Made by a program: the position numbers and the translations under genes | In this document: piece by piece, positions 24,927 through 36,019 of the stretch | Layout: the number at the start of each line of letters is the position of its first letter | How positions within the stretch are numbered: the stretch's first letter is position 1 | DNA from: Mycetocola zhujimingii | Lineage (GTDB): Bacteria > Actinomycetota > Actinomycetes > Actinomycetales > Microbacteriaceae | Assembly (NCBI RefSeq): GCF_003065425.1 | Contig: NZ_CP026949.1 | Location: 2,418,001-2,482,000 of the forward strand | DNA: 64,000 nucleotides | Direction: 5' to 3' | The notes under the pieces: model-generated | What the model saw: the letters and a program-made list of their open reading frames with translations, nothing else | What the model was told of the DNA's origin: nothing | Database searches by the model: none

Positions 24927-27900
24927 CTAAGTGGGGTCGACGAGTGGGAGTTGAACCCGGGCGAACTTACCCCTGGCGATATACATGCCACGCCCGGGCG
25001 GGAATTCGGACTTCGCGATGCGCGGCAGCGGCGTCTTGAGGATGAGGTCTCCCTCGATCATGTCCGGCTGAAGCAACAACCCGCGCCTGGCGTTCTTGAA
25101 CTCGCTCATGAGCGGCCAGGACGAGTTCCAGGACGACGTTTCTGCCTCGGCGAGTATGAAGTGGTCGCTGCGCTTGACAGCCTTCGTGAGCTCGACGATT
25201 GCGGCGTCGGCCGGGGTCTGCAGGAAGTCACCGATCGCCTCGATAAAGACCGCGATGCGGCCCTCCGTCTCCGGGTCAGCCACGGCGGCCGACAGGTTCT
25301 TGGCAAGCGCCGCAATGGACTCGATGGTGGTCGCTGCTTCGACCCATTCACGGCCGCTCGACACTGCGGACCTGGCGTTGCCGATGTAGTAGAACCGGGT
25401 CTCCGGGTCAAAATGCCGGAACGCATCGATGATCGCGAACAACGAATTGGTGCGTCCGGTCGCCGGTCCTCCGGCGAGGAGCATGGAGCCGGCCGGATCG
25501 ATTCCGTACGGGCCGAGTTCGGCCTCACTGATACCGAGGACCGGCTTCCCGTCGAGGGCCGCAGGAAGATCGGACTGCGCATATTCCTTGGGCAGCGAAC
25601 CGATGGGCGGCGTTTCGACCACTCCCGCACGTCCCATGGACGCGGCGAGGCGCCTGGTTGCCGCAGCCTGGTCGGACATCTGCGCTGAGCCACCGATGAT
25701 CGCGATCTGGGTTTCGAACCCGTCGACAATCGCCCGGCCGGGAGGCGACGTTGCCGAAAGCACATCGCTCGGTGCGTCGAGCAGGCTGTATCCGCTCTCA
25801 TCCGAGAGCCGCAACACGACGCGACGCTGAATGTTGGATCCGATGCTGCCCGGCACGGCGCCCGGCCGGTCCGCGGTGAACGCCACGTGCATGCCAAGCT
25901 GCCTGCCATCCGTCAGGATGCTCTTGAATACGTCGTACCAGATCGATCGTCCCGCGGGCACTTCCCACTCATTGCGGAAGGCCGGGTAACCGTCGATCAC
26001 CAGGAGGATGCGGGGTTCATCCGGGCGGTTGGCCAGACGACGATAGTCGGTGATGTTCGCAGCGCTGGCCTCGGCATAGCGGGGGCCGCGCGCCTCCAGT
26101 TCACTGTTCAAACGACGGAACAAACGCACGATGCGTTCGGTGTCGTCGCCCGAGATCACCGCACCAACGTGCGGAAGGTCGTTGAGCATCCGCAGGCTGC
26201 CCGCACCGAAGTCGAGGCCGTAGACCTGCACGGGCCCACCCCGAGGGGTGATTCCCGCTGCGCCGGCTATCGTGCGCAGGGCAGCTGACTTGCCGGAGCC
26301 ACCGGTTCCGAAGATCGCGATGTGGCCGTCGACATCCGGCTGGAAGTAGACGGGCTTTTGCTGCTGGATGTCCGGAAGGTCAGAGACTCCGAGGAGCAGG
26401 TCGGTGTCGCTGCGCTGGCGCAGCAGCCCGAGGTCGTAGATCGATGCGATCTCGTCGAGCCATGGCCGTCGCGGTGCCGGGATTCCGGCTGAGGAGGCCG
26501 CTGTGATCAGGGATGCGACCAGCCGCTGCTGGTCGGTCGGGCCGAGATCCTTTTCCTCGGTCTGGGTGGAGTTCGGCTCTTCCCATCTGGTCTCGCCTCC
26601 GAACTTCAGCTCGGCGACGTCGATGTCAGGCCTGTCGATCTCTTTCGTGGTCCAGCCGCCCGCGTACCCCGACTGGAACTTCATAAGCCGCCCTGGCCCG
26701 GTCTTGGCGACACCGCGTCCGGGAATGGCGGGGTCGAAGTGCGCCGCGTCCTGGATCCCGACGACGTCCTGGCTGTCGGACTCGTCTGCCATGCGGAGCG
26801 CGACCCTGAGGTTGGTGTTTGCACGGAGGTTGTCTTTGATCACTCCGGCGGGGCGCTGTGTCGCCATGATCAGGTGGATGCCGAGCGACCGGCCACGCTG
26901 GGCGATGTCGACAACGCCATCGACGAACTCGGGAACCTCACCGACGAGTGCCGCGAATTCATCGATGACGAGGATGAGAGCGGGAGGGCTGTCGGGGTCG
27001 CCGCGCTTCTCCAGCTCGAGAAGGTCTTTGGCTTTCTTGCGGTTGAGCAGGTGCTCACGGAAATGCAGTTCGGCCCGAAGGCTCGTGAGCGCACGTCGAA
27101 CGAGGTGCGGGCTGAGGTCCGTGACGAGCCCGACCGTGTGCGGGAGCGACACGCAGTCGGCGAACGCGGATCCGCCCTTGTAGTCGACGAAGAGGAACGT
27201 GACGCGGTCCGGGCTGTACTCAGCAGCCATGCCGAGAACCCACGCCTGCAGGAACTCGCTCTTTCCCGCACCGGTGGTTCCACCGACGAGGGCGTGTGGC
27301 CCCTGGGTACGCAGGTCGAGGTGCATCGCGTCGACGCCACCGGACCCGACGATCGCCCGGAGCTTGCCCGCTCGGCGCGGCTTGTGCGGAGCGCCGGGGG
27401 TGCGGTCGTGGATCGACGAGTTCTGCCGCCACCGGTCGATGACTGCTTCGCTGGATTCGACGAGGTCGTGCCCGAGCAAAGTCACCAGCGAGACGGAGCG
27501 GGGCAGGTCGCTCGAATCCTCCACGAGGGCGCCCGCGTCAATCAGCGGCGCCATGCGCTTGCCATAGTCGAGCGCGGTGTCCGCGTCGATGAGTTCGGTC
27601 TCGACATCATCGATGTATTCGCCGAGTCGCACGAATCCGGCCGTCGCCTTGGTGCCATCGTCCGGCACCGACAGGAAGGTGCGGCACACCGCGGGAAGCG
27701 ACGCAACGTCGCGAGCGATCCAGATCGGGTAGACGCCAGCATCCGCCCCCAGCTCCGCGAGCTGAACGAGTCGTGCCCGGTCGACAGCGACGTCGTCGGT
27801 GATCAGAACGATGACCGCTGGAATCTGTGACTTGGTACCACTGGAGATCGAGTCTTTGCCCACCTCTGCACCTCGTTCAAGCGCGGCGGCGCCCTGCGTC

Positions 27901-29417
27901 ATGGCCCCACGCCGGACTCTGCTCGACCGGTTGGCACTCAGCCGCGAGTGGATGAGTTCCTCCAGCGCGGACAGGAGGTGGCCGGCGCTCGAGGCGCTGT
28001 CGGCAAGGTGGATCGCATCGATCGGGCTGTGAGGCGACGATGTGTGTGGCAGCCATTTCAGCCACGCGAGCTCCTGCGACCAGTCGGGCGTCACCAGGGC
28101 GGCGACGACGACCTCCGCTGGCGAGTGCAATGCGGTGATTTGCACGAGAACGGAGTTCACCGAACCCGCGGCGGAATGAGGAGAACCGGCGATGCCGAGG
28201 GCACCGGAGTCATAGAGGTTGTCGATGAGGGGAACACCGTCGATCGTCCGGTTTTCTTCGATCACGGCGTCCAGTCGCTCCTGGAACTCGGGAAGCATGT
28301 CGCCTCGCGCACCAGAGCTGATCGTGTTGCGGCTGGTCATCGTGCCCACACCGAGCCGGACGTTGAGGAACGACCAGTGTTCCGGGCGTCTCGTCCACAG
28401 CACCGGGCCGCGCCTCATCGCCTGCTCGTACGCTTCCTGGGTCGAGGGCGACTCGCCCAGCCGGAGCTCGCGCTCCGTTGGGCGTTCCTTCTCCATTTCG
28501 AGATTCAGCGCCTCGAGCCGCGCCTCGAACTTTTTGATCTGCTTTTTGAGTTTGCGCTTGTCCCGCTGCTTCTGCATGACGAAGTTGCCGATAATCATGA
28601 TCGGCGACAGAGCGACGAAGATCAGGGAGGTCAACCGCTGCGTGACGGCGAAGAGCCCGAAGCCCATCAGGGCGGGGGCCAGCATGGCGAGGAAAGGGAA
28701 CGGCTGGTCGTCGGGTTCGGCAGGCACTTCCGGCCCCGCGAATTCCTGGCCGAGATAGCGCTTCTCGACACGCGGTGACCGGTTGAAGAAGATCGGGCCG
28801 GCCTTGGGCGCAACACCCGAGTGCACGACGGATTCCGAGAGCGTGATTTTGAGCTGGGTATCACCGAGTTGAATGGTGTCGGAGTCCGTGACGCGGAGCC
28901 GGGACACCAGCCCACCATCGACTTCGACACCGTTGGCCGAGCCGAGGTCGATGACGTCGACGCCATCGCCTACTTCGAGCCTGACGTGCTTCTTCGACAC
29001 GAGTTTGTCATCGAGCGCCAGGTCGCAGGACGCATCGCGCCCGACTGTGTAGCTGCCGACCGACAGTGGGATGGTCCGCCCGACGTCGGGACCGGAGAGG
29101 ATCGTCAGCGTCGCGATGGTCGGCGCGTGCCCGGTCTTCGCCTGGGAGAAGTACTTGCCAGCATCCGAGATGTGGACAGTCGCGCCCGATCCGATCCATG
29201 CCTCGCCGACCGGCCCGTCAGGGGGCAGCGGCAGCCACTCGGTGTGTCCCGGAAGCGCGGCCTGCAGCGTGTAGTCACCCTCGGGCGGCAGCGGCTGGGC
29301 GGGGTCGGCCCGCGCAACCTTCGACGCGACCTCTGCGATCGTGGCCGCGGCATCCGTGGTGACGACGATGTCCTCACGCGATCCGTTCGGGCGCGCGAGA
29401 GTCAGTTTGAGACGCAT
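24927..29417 (-). CDS. essC: type VII secretion FtsK/SpoIIIE ATPase with N-terminal FHA domain (EssC-type)
   Basis: 1496 residues, close to the length of Staphylococcus EssC. A ubiquitin-like N-terminal 90 residues is followed by an FHA domain (about 118-190: YTVGRDAS, LVSKKHVRLE, DLGSANGVEVDG), two membrane helices (about 241-280) and three ATPase modules. D1 is intact: Walker A GGTTGAGKSE (about 712) and LILVIDEFAALVG (about 815). D2 has GTGGSGKS (about 1037) but ends its Walker B as VIDGYPAF, without the glutamate. D3 is degenerate (AGGPATGRT, lysine to arginine). The order FHA-TM-ATPases is that of Firmicutes EssC, not mycobacterial EccC. AAAGGGA precedes ATG 29417. WXG100 copy B follows directly. 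Confidence 0.95.
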   Translation of the reverse strand: MRLKLTLARPNGSREDIVVTTDAAATIAEVASKVARADPAQPLPPEGDYTLQAALPGHTEWLPLPPDGPVGEAWIGSGATVHISDAGKYFSQAKTGHAPTIATLTILSGPDVGRTIPLSVGSYTVGRDASCDLALDDKLVSKKHVRLEVGDGVDVIDLGSANGVEVDGGLVSRLRVTDSDTIQLGDTQLKITLSESVVHSGVAPKAGPIFFNRSPRVEKRYLGQEFAGPEVPAEPDDQPFPFLAMLAPALMGFGLFAVTQRLTSLIFVALSPIMIIGNFVMQKQRDKRKLKKQIKKFEARLEALNLEMEKERPTERELRLGESPSTQEAYEQAMRRGPVLWTRRPEHWSFLNVRLGVGTMTSRNTISSGARGDMLPEFQERLDAVIEENRTIDGVPLIDNLYDSGALGIAGSPHSAAGSVNSVLVQITALHSPAEVVVAALVTPDWSQELAWLKWLPHTSSPHSPIDAIHLADSASSAGHLLSALEELIHSRLSANRSSRVRRGAMTQGAAALERGAEVGKDSISSGTKSQIPAVIVLITDDVAVDRARLVQLAELGADAGVYPIWIARDVASLPAVCRTFLSVPDDGTKATAGFVRLGEYIDDVETELIDADTALDYGKRMAPLIDAGALVEDSSDLPRSVSLVTLLGHDLVESSEAVIDRWRQNSSIHDRTPGAPHKPRRAGKLRAIVGSGGVDAMHLDLRTQGPHALVGGTTGAGKSEFLQAWVLGMAAEYSPDRVTFLFVDYKGGSAFADCVSLPHTVGLVTDLSPHLVRRALTSLRAELHFREHLLNRKKAKDLLELEKRGDPDSPPALILVIDEFAALVGEVPEFVDGVVDIAQRGRSLGIHLIMATQRPAGVIKDNLRANTNLRVALRMADESDSQDVVGIQDAAHFDPAIPGRGVAKTGPGRLMKFQSGYAGGWTTKEIDRPDIDVAELKFGGETRWEEPNSTQTEEKDLGPTDQQRLVASLITAASSAGIPAPRRPWLDEIASIYDLGLLRQRSDTDLLLGVSDLPDIQQQKPVYFQPDVDGHIAIFGTGGSGKSAALRTIAGAAGITPRGGPVQVYGLDFGAGSLRMLNDLPHVGAVISGDDTERIVRLFRRLNSELEARGPRYAEASAANITDYRRLANRPDEPRILLVIDGYPAFRNEWEVPAGRSIWYDVFKSILTDGRQLGMHVAFTADRPGAVPGSIGSNIQRRVVLRLSDESGYSLLDAPSDVLSATSPPGRAIVDGFETQIAIIGGSAQMSDQAAATRRLAASMGRAGVVETPPIGSLPKEYAQSDLPAALDGKPVLGISEAELGPYGIDPAGSMLLAGGPATGRTNSLFAIIDAFRHFDPETRFYYIGNARSAVSSGREWVEAATTIESIAALAKNLSAAVADPETEGRIAVFIEAIGDFLQTPADAAIVELTKAVKRSDHFILAEAETSSWNSSWPLMSEFKNARRGLLLQPDMIEGDLILKTPLPRIAKSEFPPGRGMYIARGKFARVQLPLVDPT

Positions 29418-29475
29418 CGGAGGTTCCCTTTCGCAGGTCGGTCCCGGCGAATCATCGCCGGGACCGGAAGTACTG

Positions 29476-29925
29476 TCACACTATCGGCCGATTCCGCCCT
29501 TCGGCGTCACGATGTGGACTAGTCCCCATTCCGACTGTGGCGGTCGCGACGCATGCGAGCGCGACGGCCAGATACACAGTTGGATACCCGGACTGTGCGA
29601 GCGCCAGGGCCGGTCCCTTGAGGGGGTCGCCACTGCCGAGTCCGTGAAGCACAAGCGCGGCCAGGAGAAATGCACCACCCGCACCCACGGCTGGGAGCAG
29701 ATATCGCGAAACCCCGGTGACACCCTCAGGCAACCGCAGCAGCACGACGAGCCAGCCCGCCACCGCGGCGATGATCATGACCGGTGGGAGCCAGGCCGCG
29801 TAATCACTGCCCCCGATCGGCTCACCGAGTCCGACGCTGAGGGCCCACGCGCCTCCTCCGAGCACGACGAGATACCCGACAGCTACGGCCAGCAGACGCC
29901 CAGGCGATTGCGGATTGCCGCTCAC
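29476..29925 (-). CDS. four-helix membrane protein upstream of essC
   Basis: 149 residues from GTG 29925, overlapping the upstream stop by one base (TAGTG). Four hydrophobic helices at about 10-30, 42-62, 76-98 and 112-132, with short loops. No motif identifies it. It is coupled to the coiled-coil membrane protein and precedes essC by 58 bp, so the two may form the membrane part of the translocon in place of recognisable EsaA/EssA/EssB or EccB/EccD proteins. That role is inference. Confidence 0.8.
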   Translation of the reverse strand: MSGNPQSPGRLLAVAVGYLVVLGGGAWALSVGLGEPIGGSDYAAWLPPVMIIAAVAGWLVVLLRLPEGVTGVSRYLLPAVGAGGAFLLAALVLHGLGSGDPLKGPALALAQSGYPTVYLAVALACVATATVGMGTSPHRDAEGRNRPIV

Positions 29926-31070
29926 TAAGAGACCACGGGCCCCTGCTCGAGAATGCGCTCGTACTCGGCCTGAGCCTCTGCGTTGCGCTCCCTGACCTTG
30001 CGTCCGCGCGATGCAATCCACGCACCGAACCAGATCGGCACCTCTCGTGCGACGAGGAACGAGATGATGGCGGCGGGCGAAAGCAGTGCCTGGCGGACGG
30101 TCTCTGACACCTGATTTGGGGTGATGTTGTTTGCCTGGTCGACGAGCACTCCACCGAGGAACGAGGCATAGACGATCGCCGCGACGGCAAAGCCGCCCAG
30201 GACGTAGGCCCACCAGCCGCCGCGGTTGACGACCGCCACCAGCAGGGCCATGGCGAGGAAGAAGAAGATGACGGGAATCCAGTACGGTGCCTTGGCCAGG
30301 ACATCCCCCAGAACGTCGACGGAACCGTTGTTGACGACGAGGATCAGGGCGAGGATGCCGGCGTACAGGGCGGCGAACACCGCGGTAGCGAGGAGCGAGA
30401 CGGCGATGCCGAAGCCGCGGTTGCTCTTGGGCTTCGGTTTCGACGGCGCCTGCACGTAGATCGGCTGGCGAACGGCGGCCGGAGCCGAGGCGGTTGCTGT
30501 GTCCCGCGTGCCGTTGTCGTCGGAGTTCCGGTCAGAGCGATCGTTGCGCTCCCGGTCGGCCTGATCTTGCCGGTCGGCTTCTGCGCGAGCCGCGGCAGCG
30601 CGTTCTGCGGCGCGTTCTGCTTCTGCACGCGCGGCCTCTGCGCGTTCTGCTTCTGCACGAGCGGCTTCGCGCTCGGCAGCGAGGCGCTGCGCAACGGTCT
30701 GCTCGGCGGGGACAGCACCGGTTCCTGCCTCGGCTGCACGAATTTCGTCCTCGCGAAGGTCGGCCTGGGTCAACACGCTCGGCTCGCTCGACGATGCGAC
30801 GCGCGCGTCGGACTCTGCCGGGCGGTCGGCGTCAACGGGAGCGGCGTCAACAAACGCAGGCTCACCATGCTCGCGCTGAACGTATTCAGGCTCAACGTAC
30901 TCGGGGTCAACAGCGGAACCGTAGTCGATGACGATCTCGCGGTCGTCGGCGGGATCCACGGTGGGCGCAACAGCCGTGTCGCCCTCACGAGGCAACTGGT
31001 CCGCAGTGTGCGACTCCGGGTTCGATCCGTCGCGGATCTCTTTGTCGGGTTCCGGGGTTGTGTTGCTCAT
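29925..31070 (-). CDS. acidic coiled-coil membrane protein, first gene of the type VII operon
   Basis: 381 residues from ATG 31070, with GAGGAG seven bases upstream. The first 90 residues are acidic and disordered. Residues about 115-200 form an Ala/Glu/Arg coiled coil (repeats such as ARAEAERAEAA). The C-terminal 150 residues hold about four membrane helices. The cytoplasmic coiled coil could bridge substrates or the ATPase to the membrane. No family assigned. It probably starts the leftward type VII transcript, since an inverted repeat and promoter-like sequence lie immediately upstream and a hairpin ends the ABC operon before them. Confidence 0.82.
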   Translation of the reverse strand: MSNTTPEPDKEIRDGSNPESHTADQLPREGDTAVAPTVDPADDREIVIDYGSAVDPEYVEPEYVQREHGEPAFVDAAPVDADRPAESDARVASSSEPSVLTQADLREDEIRAAEAGTGAVPAEQTVAQRLAAEREAARAEAERAEAARAEAERAAERAAAARAEADRQDQADRERNDRSDRNSDDNGTRDTATASAPAAVRQPIYVQAPSKPKPKSNRGFGIAVSLLATAVFAALYAGILALILVVNNGSVDVLGDVLAKAPYWIPVIFFFLAMALLVAVVNRGGWWAYVLGGFAVAAIVYASFLGGVLVDQANNITPNQVSETVRQALLSPAAIISFLVAREVPIWFGAWIASRGRKVRERNAEAQAEYERILEQGPVVS

Positions 31071-31095
31071 GTGACGCTCCTCGTTGCTCGGGGCG

Positions 31096-31122
31096 TACAG
31101 TGCCCCCTTTGTGGTCACTGTA
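31096..31122 (-). promoter_or_regulatory. inverted repeat, possible operator/promoter of the type VII operon
   Basis: TACAGTG (31096-31102) and CACTGTA (31116-31122) are a perfect 7-bp inverted repeat spaced 13 bp, 26 bp upstream of the first gene's ATG. The upstream half contains TACAGT in the leftward orientation, a reasonable -10 element, though no good -35 is present. Such a weak core promoter overlapped by a symmetric site suggests regulation by a dimeric DNA-binding protein. Confidence 0.5.
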
Positions 31123-31133
31123 GCGCGAGCAGG

Positions 31134-31160
31134 CTCCCGCGAAGCCCTAACGCGCGGGAG
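31134..31160 (-). terminator. hairpin ending the amino-acid ABC transporter operon
   Basis: Eight-bp perfect arms (31134-31141 and 31153-31160) with an 11-nt loop, beginning at the base after the ATPase stop codon. No U-tract. It separates the transporter operon from the type VII operon. Confidence 0.6.
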
Positions 31161-31949
31161 TTAGTCGTCATCCAGCGGGTGGAGAACGCGGTGCAGGAAC
31201 TGCTTGGTTCGTTCTTCGCGCGGCGCCGAGAACATCTGGCTCGGGGTACCACGCTCGATAATGACGCCCTCGTCCATGAAGAGGACCTCGTCAGCGACCT
31301 GTCGCGCGAATGCGAGTTCGTGGGTGACGACGAGCATCGTCCAGCCCTCATCGGCGAGTTCCTTCATGACCACGAGTACGTCTCCGACGAGTTCGGGGTC
31401 GAGCGCGCTCGTTGGCTCATCGAACAGGAGCAGGTCCGGTTTGAGAGCCAGTGCCCGGACGATACCGACACGTTGCGCCTGTCCGCCCGACAACTGGAAC
31501 GGGTAGACGTCGCGCTTCTCCGCCATGCCGACGCGTTCAAGCAGGGCTTCGGCCTCGCTGACCGCCTGCGCCTTCCGGACACCCTTGACCTGGACCGGGC
31601 CTTCGATGATGTTCTCGAGCACCGTCATGTGCGGGAACAGGTTGTAGTGCTGGAACACCATGGCCGTGCGGTTGCGGAGCGCGAGAATGTCCTTCTTCGC
31701 CGGCTTTGCTGCATAGTCCACGCGGATGCCGCCTGCCGCGGTGACGACACCGGCCTCCGGGATCTCCAGGCCGTTGATCGAGCGGAGCACCGTGGTCTTG
31801 CCGGAGCCGGATGGCCCGATGAGCACGAGAACCTTGCCGCGGTCGACGGAGAGGTCGATGCCGCGAAGAACCTCGTGCGTGCCGAACTTCTTGCAGAGGC
31901 CGGTCACCTCGAGAAGCGGTGCGTCCTGGCCGGTGTTAGTGAGCGACAT
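31161..31949 (-). CDS. polar amino-acid ABC transporter, ATP-binding protein
   Basis: 262 residues. Walker [10 protein letters not shown]-loop [12 protein letters not shown], signature [11 protein letters not shown] and Walker [15 protein letters not shown] are all intact. It belongs to the GlnQ/TcyN group. The ATG overlaps the permease gene by 14 bp. With the permease and binding protein it forms a three-gene importer. The permease and binding protein look closest to cystine-type systems, but substrate cannot be proven from sequence. Confidence 0.96.
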   Translation of the reverse strand: MSLTNTGQDAPLLEVTGLCKKFGTHEVLRGIDLSVDRGKVLVLIGPSGSGKTTVLRSINGLEIPEAGVVTAAGGIRVDYAAKPAKKDILALRNRTAMVFQHYNLFPHMTVLENIIEGPVQVKGVRKAQAVSEAEALLERVGMAEKRDVYPFQLSGGQAQRVGIVRALALKPDLLLFDEPTSALDPELVGDVLVVMKELADEGWTMLVVTHELAFARQVADEVLFMDEGVIIERGTPSQMFSAPREERTKQFLHRVLHPLDDD

Positions 31950-32670
31950 AGCGGTCCAACCTCTTTTCGAGCAGGCTCTGCCCCGATGACAACACCAGGC
32001 AGATCAGCCAGTAGATGAGCGCGGCCTCGAGGTACAGCAGCATGAACTCGGACGTAAACGATGCGATCTTCTGGGCCTGGCGGAACATCTCCGTCACCAG
32101 GATCAGCGATGCGAGAGAGGTGTCCTTCACCAGGCTGATGAAGGTGTTCGACAGCGGGGGCACGGAAACCCGCGCCGCTTGGGGCAGAATCACGCGTCGC
32201 AGGGCTCGCGCTCGCGACATCCCGATTGTGTATGCGGCTTCCCACTGCCCCTGATGCACCGAGAGGATGGCCGCGCGGATGACCTCTGCCGCATAACCGC
32301 CGACATTGAGCGAGAAGGCGATGATCGCGCTGGGCCAGGGGTCGATGGTGACGCCGATTGACGGCAGCCCGTAGAAGATGACGAAGAGCTGGACGAGGAG
32401 CGGCGTTCCGCGAATGATCGAGATGTAGACGCGGGCGATGCTCGACACGAGCCGGTTTCGCGAAAGCCGCATGATCGCGACGAGAAGCGCAAGCGCGAGT
32501 CCGACGGCGAACGAGATCAGCGCGAGGGGAATCGTGCCGGTGATTGCTCCAGACAACAGCGGCCAGAACGAGCTGAGAAACAGAGTCCAACCGGACTCTG
32601 TCGCTCCGCCCGTTGCCGCTGTCGGCGCGGGTGCCGACAGCGTGACGTTGAGAAATTGCCACTCGGTCAT
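31936..32670 (-). CDS. polar amino-acid ABC transporter, permease
   Basis: 244 residues with about five membrane helices. The HisMQ-family signature [17 protein letters not shown] and the ATPase-docking EAA loop ([19 protein letters not shown]) are clear. An unusual 30-residue Ala/Thr/Pro-rich N-terminus precedes the first helix. Only one permease gene is present, so a homodimer is likely. It lies 25 bp after the binding-protein gene. Confidence 0.95.
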   Translation of the reverse strand: MTEWQFLNVTLSAPAPTAATGGATESGWTLFLSSFWPLLSGAITGTIPLALISFAVGLALALLVAIMRLSRNRLVSSIARVYISIIRGTPLLVQLFVIFYGLPSIGVTIDPWPSAIIAFSLNVGGYAAEVIRAAILSVHQGQWEAAYTIGMSRARALRRVILPQAARVSVPPLSNTFISLVKDTSLASLILVTEMFRQAQKIASFTSEFMLLYLEAALIYWLICLVLSSGQSLLEKRLDRYVAH

Positions 32671-32695
32671 GAGGGCAGTGTCCCAGCCGCGGGGA

Positions 32696-33511
32696 CTACT
32701 TGCTCACGTCCTCGCCGAAGTACTTCACGGAGATCTCGGCGAGCGTCCCGTCTGCGGCGAGCTCGGCGAGAGCCTCATTGATGGCCTCGGCGAGGTCATC
32801 GCTGCCCGACTTCAGGGCGAAGGCGCTGAGAGACGGGTCTTCGGTTTCGGCGACTACCTTGATGGGGGCGTCAGGCTTTCCCTTGAGGTAGTCGAGGTAG
32901 GTGAGCTTGTCGTTGACCGTGGCGTCGATGCGTCCCTGCTCGAGAAGTTCGATGGCCTGGGCCCAACCCTCAACGCCTTCGACCGTTGCCCCTGCTTCTT
33001 CGGCAACCTTGTACCAGTTGCTCGTGAGCGACTGGGCTGTGGTCTTGCCGGCGAGGTCCTCGAGCGAGGTGATGTCTGTGTTGTCTTCGGAAACGATCAG
33101 GACGCCCGGTGAGACCGTGTACGGATCGGTCAGTGTGTACTGTTCTTCGCGGTCGGGGCTGATCGAGACCTGGTTGGCGATGATGTCGAAGCGCTCAGCT
33201 TCGAGACCGGCGAAGATGCCGTCCCACTGTGTTTCTTCGAATTCCACGTCGAGTCCGAGCTGGTCGGCGACGGCGGTGACCACCTCAACGTCGTACCCGG
33301 TGAGGTCTCCGGCTCCGCCTTCGTGGAAGCTGAACGGGCGGTAGGTTCCCTCGGTTCCGACGACGAGAGTCCCGGCTTCGGTCACACGCTCGAGTGCACT
33401 TCCGCTCGTCTCCTTGGCTGATCCTCCGCCTGCATCAGCCGAGCAGCCCGACAGAGCGAGACCGGCAACGATGGTTGCTGCGAAGACAGTGGTGAGACGG
33501 CGTGAGTTCAT
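32696..33511 (-). CDS. amino-acid ABC transporter, substrate-binding lipoprotein
   Basis: 271 residues from ATG 33511. A lipoprotein signal peptide ends in LALSGC, so the protein is lipid-anchored outside the membrane. The family-3 solute-binding fold is seen in [50 protein letters not shown] and the C-terminal [15 protein letters not shown]. The pattern is closest to cystine/polar amino-acid receptors. First gene of the operon. The nearest ribosome-binding-like sequence (AAAGG) is somewhat far from the ATG. Confidence 0.95.
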   Translation of the reverse strand: MNSRRLTTVFAATIVAGLALSGCSADAGGGSAKETSGSALERVTEAGTLVVGTEGTYRPFSFHEGGAGDLTGYDVEVVTAVADQLGLDVEFEETQWDGIFAGLEAERFDIIANQVSISPDREEQYTLTDPYTVSPGVLIVSEDNTDITSLEDLAGKTTAQSLTSNWYKVAEEAGATVEGVEGWAQAIELLEQGRIDATVNDKLTYLDYLKGKPDAPIKVVAETEDPSLSAFALKSGSDDLAEAINEALAELAADGTLAEISVKYFGEDVSK

Positions 33512-33582
33512 GACGTGGGTGTTACCTTTCAACTTTGTGGAGGCATCGCGATCAATCAATCCAGCGGATGCGCCAACTTACG

Positions 33583-33610
33583 ACCCTAAGTGGACTCGGT
33601 CGGCAGACAA
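33583..33610 (-). promoter_or_regulatory. probable promoter of the amino-acid transporter operon
   Basis: Leftward TTGTCT (33605-33610) and TAGGGT (33583-33588) with a 16-bp spacer, about 70 bp upstream of the binding-protein ATG. A fair but not perfect match. Confidence 0.5.
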
Positions 33611-33814
33611 ATTCGCGTGACGGACTATTACTCTGACGTGACAGGTATTTATTACTTTGAATAGAACCGTCGACTGCTCGGGTTTATGCCTGTGCACGCA
33701 GATTTATTTGATATTCGAACCCCGAGCTCCAGTTTGCGCTCGAATTCCGCACCTGCACTCGGCCGACCGGGCGGGCCGGACGCCAATCCCCAGACATGCT
33801 CATGCTCGCCCTCA

Positions 33815-33835
33815 GCTGCACCTACGCGGTGCAGC
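33815..33835 (-). terminator. hairpin after the DUF222-HNH gene
   Basis: Seven-bp arms (GCTGCAC at 33815-33821, GTGCAGC at 33829-33835) with a 7-nt loop, three bases beyond the stop codon at 33839. A plausible but modest terminator. Confidence 0.5.
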
Positions 33836-33838
33836 CGA

Positions 33839-35905
<2,067 letters not shown>

Positions 35906-35910
35906 ACTTC

Positions 35911-35916
35911 ATGATA
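35911..35916 (-). promoter_or_regulatory. extended -10 element, probable leaderless start of the DUF222 gene
   Basis: TATCAT preceded by TGG on the leftward strand, ending five bases before ATG 35905. No ribosome binding site is present, so the transcript probably begins at or next to the start codon. Confidence 0.5.
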
Positions 35917-36019
35917 CCAAGAGATTCGATATTAGAGAAGCGTTTTCCGTAAAAGATTAGAACATATCTTCACTCGACCATCCCCGCGCGTCGCGCGCAT
36001 CGGGAGCCGGCCCGCAGCC

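Larger units (their letters stand above)
33512..33838. other. 327-bp intergenic region, AT-richer than surroundings
   Basis: It holds the probable promoter of the amino-acid transporter (33583-33610) and a hairpin after the DUF222 gene (33815-33835). Bases roughly 33600-33720 are distinctly AT-rich for this genome (runs such as TATTTATTACTTTG). I see no gene, RNA or mobile-element end in between. Confidence 0.6.

Noticed and set aside
24927-29417. Assignment as mycobacterial-type EccC
   Set aside because: The N-terminal FHA domain and segment order match EssC of Firmicutes. Mycobacterial EccC lacks the FHA domain.
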